DNA of 5,581 nucleotides. Origin: Nitrososphaerales archaeon TH5894 (lineage in GTDB: Archaea > Thermoproteota > Nitrososphaeria > Nitrososphaerales > Nitrososphaeraceae). The notes under the pieces are model-generated. The model did no database searches. It was not told the DNA's origin and saw only the letters and a list, made by a program, of their open reading frames with translations. Positions 1 to 4,396 of the stretch are shown here, piece by piece. The stretch lies in assembly GCA_014523485.1 (NCBI GenBank), contig JAATVK010000103.1, forward strand, positions 1 to 5,581, read 5' to 3'. The translations under genes and the position numbers were made by a program. The stretch's first letter is position 1, and each line of letters begins with the position of its first letter.

Positions 1-1
1 C

Positions 2-157
2 GAACTGCAGAAAACTAGGTCCTGCAACTATACTTTTAGCTTCTTTTTCAAGAGGTAGGTTATAATATTTTTGTAATGCTTCTACTAGACCCAAACTACT
101 AATTTCTCCTACTAAGTCTGTCAGATCTAAAAATTTCGAATAAATTTTATTTAATAT
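2..157 (-). pseudogene. Partial protein-like frame without a start, off left edge
   Basis: Reading the minus strand from 157 down to 2 gives an open frame of 52 codons that continues past the left edge. It looks protein-like: LTDLVGEISSLGLVEAL, then KYYNLPLEKEAKS, then IVAGPSF. An in-frame TAG (158-160) lies directly upstream, and no ATG or GTG occurs in the frame; the only usual alternative start is TTG at 92-94, which would drop about 21 plausible residues. No minus-strand ATG occurs in the 100 bases upstream in any frame. I do not recognise the family. It is either a gene that lost its 5' end or one that starts at the internal TTG. Being next to Alba does not suggest a function. Confidence 0.4.
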
Positions 158-269
158 CTAAAATTATTATAGGATATATGGTTTGTGAACTAAATTTAAC
201 CTAAATAATGAATTTTAAATTGTCAGTAATTTGAATATCTAACTTTTTTAATTTATTAAACAAACTAAA

Positions 270-587
270 TTATCCTCTTTTTATTTCTATTTCTATTGTA
301 GAAACGTTTCTTGTTCTACCATCTTCTGATTGAACAGTCTCTGAACCAATTTTTACATCACCAATAGCGTACCCTATATTCCCCATTCGTTTCAAAATTA
401 TTTGTGAAACGTCCACTGCACTGCCTATACTTAATCCTCTCGCCTTAATGGTGACTGTTGGCTGATTTGCTAATTGAATTAATGTTGATGTAACATATAC
501 CATCAATGGTTTTTTTCCAATAAATATTTCTTTATTATATTCGTGCGATCCTCCTTTACCTTTATCTTTCCCAGAATCTGTAGACAA
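270..587 (-). CDS. alba: Alba-family DNA/RNA-binding chromatin protein
   Basis: This encodes a 105-residue Alba protein, the small dimeric archaeal protein that coats DNA and binds RNA. The first 20 or so residues are a hydrophilic Gly/Lys tail; the Alba fold then runs from EIFIGKKPLMVYV (beta 1 and the start of helix 1) through VTIKARGLSIGSAVDVSQII (beta 2, the conserved loop and helix 2) to the C-terminal beta hairpin with NVSTIEIEIKR. The IGKKP block carries the lysine that in characterised Alba proteins contacts DNA and can be acetylated. The length is usual for the family with a short N-terminal extension. The start is TTG (585-587), because no ATG precedes the fold in this frame. A TATA-like box about 32 bases upstream fits a nearly leaderless mRNA. 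The gene stands alone. Confidence 0.93.
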   Translation of the reverse strand: MSTDSGKDKGKGGSHEYNKEIFIGKKPLMVYVTSTLIQLANQPTVTIKARGLSIGSAVDVSQIILKRMGNIGYAIGDVKIGSETVQSEDGRTRNVSTIEIEIKRG

Positions 588-615
588 ATTGATATAAAAA
601 ATTAAGACAGACGCG

Positions 616-623
616 TATAAAAG
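616..623 (-). promoter_or_regulatory. TATA-like box for alba
   Basis: The minus strand reads CTTTTATA here, centred about 32 bases before the alba TTG codon. Archaeal TATA boxes lie about 26 bases before the transcript start, so the mRNA would begin about 5 bases before the TTG. This supports the TTG start. A second AT-rich match (TTTTTATATC, about 590-600) is too close to the start to serve it. Confidence 0.45.
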
Positions 624-663
624 GCTGTATTATTACATATGTTTTAGATTTATAGTAAATTTA

Positions 664-822
664 ATGCCAAGAACCTACTTGAATACTAAATTTGATATGA
701 ATATAGCACTATATAATTTAGTTCTGTTGTATCTAAAGGTGTTTAAAATAGGTGTCAGAGACTACAATAACACGAGTGAACCCAAGAATAGAATTGTAGC
801 AAAGAATAGAAAAGAGTGTTAA
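664..822 (+). CDS. Possible 52-residue protein, unrecognised
   Basis: An ATG-started frame of 52 codons. The middle is hydrophobic (about residues 13-29, MNIALYNLVLLYLKVFKIG with charged flanks) and the C-terminus is polar and basic (NRIVAKNRKEC). The hydrophobic part could be a short membrane-associated helix, but it contains lysines. A GTG-started frame (816-920) overlaps its last codons, so the pair could be two small genes or a broken longer one. No good TATA box stands at the expected distance; ATTACATAT (632-640) is a weak candidate. I recognise no family, and in DNA this AT-rich a frame of this size may be chance. Confidence 0.22.
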   Translation: MPRTYLNTKFDMNIALYNLVLLYLKVFKIGVRDYNNTSEPKNRIVAKNRKEC

Positions 823-1298
823 TTTTGGAGTGTCAAAATTCGGTAAGTATCATAAAGGAATTAAAGAGGATTAACATAATATTCCCTTGTCCAAAAAAAG
901 GTTTTGGAAGTTTTATATGACTTTATGTATAGAGTTAGGGTAAGGCAATTTACCTTAACACCTAATTACATCTTCTACTTTTTGTAGCAATAATAATTAA
1001 TAAAATCAACTAGACTAAAAAAGTGTTAATTTTTGGATATTATAGAATTATTTTAATATGCTCAACCAAAATCTTAAATTTATAATTGACAATATATATA
1101 CTACACAAAAGTTCAAAAAATCAATTGATTTGGATATAAATAAAAATTTCCACATATTTTAAACCAATCTAAAAGAAGAAGTTCATTCTTGAATGTTATT
1201 GCAGAATTACTACCATATTTATTAAATATAACTGCCTAAATTTTACAATGAATGAGAAATACTAATCTTAGTTGCATTTTTCATTTTGTTTGACAACA

Positions 1299-1436
<138 letters not shown>

Positions 1437-1445
1437 GTTAAAGAA

Positions 1446-1658
1446 ATGGGTAAGAAAAAAGAAATTAAAATAATAAAAAAGGATTCTAATAAAGGAGATT
1501 ATACTTTTGTTAGCGATGACATTCTAAATAATACAAAAAATGAATCTACAAATAATGAAATTAAGTCTAGGACTAAACCAAATGATAGAATTGAAAAAAA
1601 GATTCATTCAAAGAAAGTAGAGAACAGAGGAAGAAAGATTTTAGGAAAAAGTATGTAA
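1446..1658 (+). CDS. Lysine-rich 70-residue hypothetical protein
   Basis: A 70-residue frame with about 16 Lys and 4 Arg against about 10 acidic residues. It begins MGKKKEIKIIKKD, has an Asn/Thr/Ser-rich middle (NNTKNESTNN) and ends RGRKILGKSM. No hydrophobic core or known fold is visible, so it is probably disordered and may bind nucleic acid. The start has a short AGGT (1435-1438), overlapping the upstream TAG stop and 7 bases before ATG, so translation could be coupled to the upstream peptide. An AT-rich box AAATATATAAAA (1422-1433) might instead give it its own promoter, though it is nearer than usual. It shares frame with the polyglutamine peptide. It converges with the winged-helix gene at 1744-2007; the T-run near 1712-1717 could end its transcript. 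I do not recognise the family. Confidence 0.55.
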   Translation: MGKKKEIKIIKKDSNKGDYTFVSDDILNNTKNESTNNEIKSRTKPNDRIEKKIHSKKVENRGRKILGKSM

Positions 1659-1743
1659 GGTCATTCGCCAGTAAATGAATAATCACACACTATAAAAATT
1701 AATATTGTGTATGTTTTTAGTTTATCGAAAAATATTAAATTAA

Positions 1744-2007
1744 TTAGTCATTTTTTACTGTAGTAGTTTGTAATAATTCTTCTATTTCATTATGCATTTT
1801 AAGATAGTTTAATCCTTTTTCTGTAGTCTTGAATGTTTGAGTCCCATCCAGATATTCTATTAGATTGTTTTCTGTCAAAATAGAAAGGTATTCCTTTAAT
1901 TGTGCATAACTTAGAAAAGCTTTATACATAATTTTTGTCTTGGTTGCTCTTCCATTTGCAGCATCCAGTATATTACCAACTATTTCTGTTCTACTTCTAT
2001 ATTTCAT
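1744..2007 (-). CDS. Small winged-helix transcriptional regulator (ArnR1-like)
   Basis: An 87-residue protein that is almost entirely one winged helix-turn-helix domain. RTEIVGNILDAA (residues 6-17) is helix 1, TKIMYKAFLSYAQLKEYLSIL covers helices 2 and 3 including the recognition helix, NLIEYLDGTQTFKTTEKGLNYL forms the beta wing, and the last 15 or so residues make a terminal helix that in relatives supports dimerisation. This pattern (start RSRTEI, TKI, FLSYAQLKEYL, TEKG) is typical of the very numerous archaeal ArnR1-like winged-helix proteins. Its target cannot be read from the sequence. The ATG at 2005-2007 begins the fold directly, with an AT-rich TATA-like stretch about 26 bases upstream (around 2033). 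It stands alone, convergent with the lysine-rich ORF. Confidence 0.85.
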   Translation of the reverse strand: MKYRSRTEIVGNILDAANGRATKTKIMYKAFLSYAQLKEYLSILTENNLIEYLDGTQTFKTTEKGLNYLKMHNEIEELLQTTTVKND

Positions 2008-2270
2008 ATTTTTATTTAAGTGATTTAATTATTTTAGTTTAATATCACAGTCAAAGGTAAGATAATTATAGTACAAACATTTGGTAAGTTCATTTTGGAA
2101 TTAGTTCCACATTATCTGAATGACAATACAAGGTAATAATTAATAATACCCATTCTCAGGATAATAATAATAATAGATACAAATATCATACAAAAATTCT
2201 TATCTATCTTTAGCTAAAGTTTGTTTAAATACTAAAAACTTATAATAGATAAGAAATTTTTCCAAAAAAA
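2008..2270. other. Gap between the two winged-helix genes
   Basis: No gene seen. It holds the promoter side of the 1744-2007 gene, a run of five ATA triplets (2161-2175), the stem-loop described separately (2197-2255), and a T-run on the minus strand just after the stop of the 2271-2657 gene (2263-2269), which could end that transcript. Confidence 0.6.
2197..2255. repeat. Stem-loop with 11-bp perfect arms and inner palindrome
   Basis: TTCTTATCTAT (2197-2207) is the exact reverse complement of ATAGATAAGAA (2245-2255). Immediately inside the left arm is a 12-bp perfect palindrome, CTTTAGCTAAAG (2208-2219). The structure begins 15 bases downstream of the stop of the 2271-2657 gene. It may be a 3' end or attenuator structure, or binding sites for one of the flanking winged-helix proteins. 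Confidence 0.5.
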
Positions 2271-2657
2271 TTACTTTCCGTATCCTACTTTATCAGCTAA
2301 TCCTACTACTTCTCTACCTCTATTTGTTAAAGAATTATAAATCCTTGGCTTGCCTCGTCCTCTAGATTTGTCTTTTTTTACCCTTCTTTCAATCAAACCT
2401 AAATTTGTGGCTCTTTTTATTAAAGATTGTCCATATCCCCAACTTCCCATTGTGATAAGTAATTCTCTTGTGTGCAACTCTTTGTTCTTTTTTAGTATTC
2501 TAAATAATGGAATAAGAGGACGTTCATTTATCAGAACTTTAAGTATGTTCAATTCTACGGTGATAGGAACTGATTTTGTTTCTTTTACTTCCTTCCCTGT
2601 TGTGATTTTTTTAGTAGCCTTTTTAGAAGAACTTTTTGGACCTGTACCATTAGACAT
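2271..2657 (-). CDS. Winged-helix DNA-binding protein with basic N-terminal tail
   Basis: A 128-residue protein. Residues 1-32 are a Lys/Ser/Thr-rich flexible tail (KSSSKKATKKITTGKEVKE). A winged-helix domain follows: LNILKVLINE (helix 1), PLIPLFRILKKNKELHTRELL (helix 2 region), GYGQSLIKRATNLGLIERR (recognition helix and first wing strand), and a very basic wing KKDKSRGRGKPRIYNSLTNRGREVV typical of such domains. It is probably a sequence-specific regulator or chromatin-associated protein; ligand and target are not evident. The ATG at 2655-2657 is preceded by GTTTTTATTC on the minus strand about 28 bases upstream, matching a leaderless transcript. The opposite strand is also open across this gene but gives a low-complexity hydrophobic product and is treated as its shadow. 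Confidence 0.75.
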   Translation of the reverse strand: MSNGTGPKSSSKKATKKITTGKEVKETKSVPITVELNILKVLINERPLIPLFRILKKNKELHTRELLITMGSWGYGQSLIKRATNLGLIERRVKKDKSRGRGKPRIYNSLTNRGREVVGLADKVGYGK

Positions 2658-2680
2658 ATCATTTAGGTTACCTTTAATAA

Positions 2681-2690
2681 GAATAAAAAC
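2681..2690 (-). promoter_or_regulatory. TATA-like box for the 128-residue winged-helix gene
   Basis: The minus strand reads GTTTTTATTC, centred about 28 bases before the ATG at 2657. This is the spacing expected for an archaeal promoter with a leaderless or nearly leaderless transcript. Confidence 0.4.
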
Positions 2691-2724
2691 TTTCTTTAAT
2701 AATATCAGATTAATTTTCTAATAA

Positions 2725-2808
2725 GGATATGACATAGAATTAGAAACACAACAAGATTTGGATGATAAAATTAATAGTTTAATGGCAACATCTGGAACGG
2801 TAACATGA
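2725..2808 (+). pseudogene. Orphan C-terminal coding fragment
   Basis: After an in-frame TAA (2722-2724), the plus strand is open for 27 codons to TGA (2806-2808). It reads GYDIELETQQDLDDKINSLM and then ATSGTVT. The acidic/hydrophobic patterning looks like the end of a real protein, unlike the low-complexity frames common in this AT-rich DNA. There is no usable start: the only ATG is eight codons from the end. I take it as the tail of a gene whose front is gone. I do not recognise the family. It lies beside another gene remnant (2828-2905), so the area seems to have collected debris from rearrangement. Confidence 0.35.
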
Positions 2809-2827
2809 CACAGTTTTGTTAATAAGA

Positions 2828-2890
2828 TTAGTTGTATGACATTCTTGGTACTTTTAAAATAGAAAATAATTGAGAAAAGAAAAAAGGCTT
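2828..2890 (+). repeat. Direct repeat, copy 1
   Basis: It begins with 37 bases identical to those starting at 3943 (first ten TTAGTTGTAT), then matches imperfectly to GGCTT with a three-base gap. The shared AATAA just before each copy suggests the duplicated unit reached slightly past the stop codon. Copy 2 is 3943-4008, in the same orientation about 1.1 kb away. Confidence 0.9.
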
Positions 2891-2905
2891 AGGGAAAAAT
2901 ATTTT
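2828..2905 (-). pseudogene. Remnant of a response-regulator receiver C-terminus
   Basis: The minus strand reads KIFFPKPFFFSQLF, then SILKVPRMSYN and a TAA stop. This matches the end of the decayed receiver domain at 3943-4342, which reads VILKPFNLSELFSSILKVPRMSYN. The KPF motif is kept; in receivers it carries the conserved lysine of the active site. The final 37 bases are identical in the two copies, and the one length difference (one Ser codon) is a whole codon, so the repeat was once coding. Upstream the frame turns into low-complexity residues with no receiver features, so only the last helix survives. The open frame on this strand reaches 3028, but that extension is not supported. Confidence 0.6.
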
Positions 2906-2947
2906 TAATGAGTTTTTCAAAGGCAAAAGCGTAAGGAATTTAAAATT

Positions 2948-3106
2948 ATGGAAGCCAACGCCACAGAAGCACAAGACCAACACGTTTATAATCAATTTCC
3001 TAACGAAAACGAAATAGTCCATGAACAAAATATAATAGCAATATTAAAAGATAAGACTGGACTCCGTGATGAGGAGATTTTATTCCCTACGACGACGTTT
3101 GATTGA
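2948..3106 (+). CDS. Acidic 52-residue hypothetical protein
   Basis: An ATG-started frame with a balanced, protein-like composition: MEANATEAQDQHVYNQF, then an acidic stretch NENEIVHEQ, a likely helix NIIAILKDKTGLRDEEILF, and the end PTTTFD. The frame is GC-richer than its surroundings, which supports coding. AAGGA (2933-2937) lies 10 bases before the ATG and could act as a ribosome site; a TATA box at the expected place is not evident. A small hairpin (3119-3138) follows the stop by 12 bases. I recognise no family. Another frame (3069-3179, 36 residues, very basic) overlaps its end, so a frameshifted longer gene cannot be ruled out. Confidence 0.42.
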   Translation: MEANATEAQDQHVYNQFPNENEIVHEQNIIAILKDKTGLRDEEILFPTTTFD

Positions 3107-3118
3107 AAAGTCTAAAGT

Positions 3119-3138
3119 TCTTGCACTTTCATGCAAGA
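3119..3138. terminator. Small hairpin after the 52-residue ORF
   Basis: TCTTGCA and TGCAAGA form a perfect 7-bp stem around a six-base loop, 12 bases after the stop at 3106. No T-run follows on the plus strand, so it is not a classic terminator; it may be a 3' stabilising structure or chance. Confidence 0.3.
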
Positions 3139-3181
3139 TCACAAACAAAACATTCTATAGAAAGAATCCATTTGCATAATT

Positions 3182-3271
3182 CTATGCGTTTTCTACTGGC
3201 TTTTTATCATCTATTTTATCTACTTTTTTTTCCTTTTTTCCAAATAGTTTACTGAATATATTACTAAACAT
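3182..3271 (-). CDS. 29-residue lysine-rich microprotein
   Basis: The minus strand encodes MFSNIFSKLFGKKEKKVDKI and then DDKKPVENA before TAG. The first ten residues would form an amphipathic helix (MFSNIFSKLF) followed by a charged tail, a design suited to binding a membrane surface or a partner protein. Support for a real gene comes from CTTAAATATTC on the same strand, centred about 25 bases before the ATG, which is right for a leaderless archaeal transcript. It is divergent from the cysteine-rich gene at 3347 across 75 bases, so the two may be regulated together. No function can be assigned, and a product this short may be missed by ordinary annotation. Confidence 0.45.
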   Translation of the reverse strand: MFSNIFSKLFGKKEKKVDKIDDKKPVENA

Positions 3272-3290
3272 ATTATTATATACACAGACA

Positions 3291-3301
3291 GAATATTTAA
3301 G
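3291..3301 (-). promoter_or_regulatory. TATA-like box for the 29-residue microprotein
   Basis: The minus strand reads CTTAAATATTC, about 25 bases before the ATG at 3271. It forms one half of a compact divergent promoter. Confidence 0.5.
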
Positions 3302-3312
3302 TTTGATATTGA

Positions 3313-3324
3313 TTTTTATATTTT
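3313..3324 (+). promoter_or_regulatory. TATA-like box for the cysteine-rich gene
   Basis: TTTTTATATTTT is a strong match to the archaeal TATA consensus and is centred 28-29 bases before the TTG at 3347, so that codon would lie at the transcript's 5' end. It is the other half of the divergent promoter with 3291-3301. Confidence 0.55.
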
Positions 3325-3346
3325 AGAAAAGTTTTTTATTATTACT

Positions 3347-3475
3347 TTGAAATGTGCTGACTGTATTTGTGATATAGAAGATTATAAAGTAAGAAGTCAA
3401 TCACCATTTGAATGTTCTAATTGTATTTTTCAAAAATGTTGTTATGGAAAAGAGTTTCCTTTCAAACAATTATGA
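3347..3475 (+). CDS. 42-residue cysteine-rich, zinc-ribbon-like protein (TTG start)
   Basis: From TTG the frame reads MKCADCICDIEDYKVRSQ, then SPFECSNCIFQKCCYGKEF and PFKQL. Seven cysteines occur in 42 residues. CADC (3-6) and CSNC (23-26) are two CxxC knuckles about 16 residues apart, as in a small zinc ribbon; Cys8, Cys31 and Cys32 are extra and could suit a second metal site or a disulfide. No ATG is available: the ATG one base out of register meets a stop at once. The TTG is backed by the TATA box at the leaderless distance. Ordered cysteine spacing is unlikely to arise by chance in such AT-rich DNA. It could be a nucleic-acid or protein adaptor or a metal-binding regulator; the exact role is unknown. 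Confidence 0.5.
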   Translation: MKCADCICDIEDYKVRSQSPFECSNCIFQKCCYGKEFPFKQL

Positions 3476-3540
3476 TAATTATTCATGAACAAAAATTTCC
3501 AATTACTTTTGTATTTTTATTTGTATTTACCTGTTTATAG

Positions 3541-3630
3541 TTATTGATTTATCAATTTAATTAATTCTTTCATTGATGTCTTATTGCCAAAATAGTATTC
3601 GTACTTTTCTGCTAATTGAGTGAAGTTCAT
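3541..3630 (-). CDS. Possible 29-residue microprotein
   Basis: The minus strand encodes MNFTQLAEKYEYYFGNKTSM and then KELIKLINQ before TAA. Composition is protein-like, with two likely short helices (FTQLAEKYEYYF and MKELIKLINQ) around a GNKT turn. It is divergent from the tautomerase gene with 49 bases between the starts. The shared TATA-like box (3644-3651) lies only about 18 bases before this ATG, closer than an archaeal promoter normally is, so support for expression is weak. It could be the front of a longer gene that has been lost. No family recognised. Confidence 0.33.
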   Translation of the reverse strand: MNFTQLAEKYEYYFGNKTSMKELIKLINQ

Positions 3631-3643
3631 AGTTAACGATATT

Positions 3644-3651
3644 CTTATATC
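3644..3651 (+). promoter_or_regulatory. TATA-like box for the tautomerase gene
   Basis: CTTATATC is centred about 32 bases before the ATG at 3680, which predicts a leader of only a few bases. Its position downstream of the alternative ATG at 3620 argues against that earlier start. Confidence 0.5.
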
Positions 3652-3679
3652 TATTTCTCTTTGTACTTATCATTACACA

Positions 3680-3856
3680 ATGCCAATAGTAACAGTATCA
3701 ATGTATAGTGGTAGAACACAGAGAGAAAAAGATAGACTCGCAGAGGCAATGACTGAAGATATAGCTAAGATATTAAACGTAAAGAAAGAGGAGGTAATTA
3801 TAGTATTTCAAGAAGCACCCCACGGAAATTGGTATTCTTCAGGTATTCGTCTATAA
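3680..3856 (+). CDS. 4-oxalocrotonate tautomerase family protein
   Basis: A 58-residue small tautomerase of the 4-oxalocrotonate/DmpI type, enzymes that catalyse enol-keto shifts with an N-terminal proline as the base. The start was set at 3680 because it places Pro directly after Met (MPIVTVSMYSGRTQREK), so Met removal would expose catalytic Pro1; the frame is open back to 3620, but that would bury the proline under 20 residues. Counting from Pro1, it aligns without gaps to the classic Pseudomonas enzyme: Arg11 (in SGRT) is kept, the position of Arg39 is Ile, and the position of Phe50 is Trp (in HGNWYSSG). The loss of Arg39 implies a different substrate. Such proteins act as hexamers. The substrate is unknown and no pathway genes are nearby. 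Confidence 0.9.
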   Translation: MPIVTVSMYSGRTQREKDRLAEAMTEDIAKILNVKKEEVIIVFQEAPHGNWYSSGIRL

Positions 3857-3861
3857 TATTA

Positions 3862-3878
3862 CTACATTTCTTATGTAG
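3862..3878. terminator. Small hairpin after the tautomerase stop
   Basis: CTACAT and ATGTAG pair perfectly around TTCTT, starting 5 bases after the TAA. There is no strong following T-run. It may mark the 3' end of the transcript, but is weak by itself. Confidence 0.3.
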
Positions 3879-3942
3879 ATGATAATTGTAACAAACCCGT
3901 TTAAATTAGAAAAATAATAAACCATGATATTAAATAATAATC

Positions 3943-4008
3943 TTAGTTGTATGACATTCTTGGTACTTTTAAAATAGAAGAAAATAATTCAGATAAGTTA
4001 AAAGGCTT
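3943..4008 (+). repeat. Direct repeat, copy 2
   Basis: This matches 2828-2890 in the same orientation: 37 identical bases, then an imperfect match to GGCTT. It is the 3' end of the decayed receiver gene on the minus strand, which explains the repeat as a duplicated gene end, not a mobile element. Confidence 0.9.
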
Positions 4009-4342
4009 TAAAATTACATCTTAGCTTTTTATTCCAATCGATTCTATGATATTGCTTATATTATCTAATGAGTAAGTTGTAGTTAATATTATTTTTTTAT
4101 GTGGTAATCTATCACGAATCATTCTTGCAACTTCAAAGCCTGAAATGTCAGGAAGATGGGTATCTAGTATAATGATATCATAGTCGTTGTCGTCTTCTGC
4201 TGTATTAGAAAGTAAAAATTTCTAAACATTTGTTATCACTTTCTACTATACTAACATCTGATATTGAAAAACCATACTGTTTTGTAAAAAGAGAATAAAG
4301 ATATTGAATATCTGAGTTTGGTTCGGCTATTAGGATCGTTTA
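3943..4342 (-). pseudogene. Decayed response-regulator receiver domain
   Basis: Three pieces on the minus strand join into one receiver (CheY-like) domain. Piece 1 reads TILIAEPNSDIQYLY (beta 1 and helix 1) to SDNKCLEIFT. After a one-base shift (about 4205-4214), piece 2 reads NTAEDDNDYDIIILD, then THLPDISGFEVARMIRD with the phosphoacceptor Asp in IILDTHLPD, and KIILTTT with the conserved Thr. An in-frame TAA (4021-4023) then interrupts, followed by DVILKPF with the conserved Lys and the final helix ending VPRMSYN. No start codon precedes piece 1; instead a TAA stands at 4340-4342. The first acidic pair is AE, not DD. With no start, a frameshift and a nonsense codon it cannot make a normal receiver. 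It lies downstream of the broken MEDS gene and was probably fused to it or in its operon. Confidence 0.85.
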
Positions 4343-4369
4343 CTTTTTCTCTTTTGGGTTTCTGCTGTG

Positions 4370-4396
4370 GATTGATTTAAATGATTTAAATCAATC
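4370..4396. repeat. 27-bp perfect palindrome on the MEDS stop codon
   Basis: GATTGATTTAAAT (4370-4382) and ATTTAAATCAATC (4384-4396) are exact reverse complements around one central G. The MEDS stop TGA (minus strand, 4391-4393) lies in the right arm. The same bases include a tandem GATTTAAAT pair (4374-4391). It could form a hairpin at the MEDS 3' end or serve as a site for a dimeric DNA-binding protein. Confidence 0.85.

Larger units (their letters stand above)
588..1298. other. Long AT-rich gap with no convincing gene
   Basis: About 700 bases between alba and the polyglutamine peptide. I find no RNA gene or mobile-element signature. Small plus-strand frames exist: 664-822 (52 codons, listed separately), 816-920 (34 codons from GTG) and 1058-1162 (34 codons). 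None has a recognisable domain and all could be chance. A weak imperfect inverted repeat (about 935-965, arms TTAGGGTAAGG and CCTTAACACCTAA) is the only structure I see. Confidence 0.5.

Noticed and set aside
1058..1162. 34-codon plus-strand ORF
   Set aside because: Composition is that of random AT-rich DNA (Asn, Ile, Lys, Phe) and no promoter or ribosome site supports it.
2350..2721. Plus-strand open frame of 123 codons
   Set aside because: It lies antisense to the 128-residue winged-helix gene, gives a Phe/Leu/Ile-rich product without domain features, and its promoter is not evident; it is the shadow of the real gene.
2906..3028. N-terminal extension of the minus-strand frame that ends at 2828
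   Set aside because: The residues are low-complexity hydrophobic and overlap the better-looking plus-strand ORF at 2948; only the last 25 codons match a receiver.
3066..3110. GTGATGA resembling a C box of a C/D-type guide RNA
   Set aside because: No D box (CTGA) or internal C'/D' pair follows at the needed spacing.
3620..3679. Upstream ATG giving a 78-residue tautomerase
   Set aside because: It would place 20 residues before the catalytic proline and lies before the TATA box of the gene.
2828..4008. The direct repeat read as ends of an insertion sequence
   Set aside because: No transposase, no terminal inverted repeats and no target duplication; the repeats are explained as copies of a receiver gene end.
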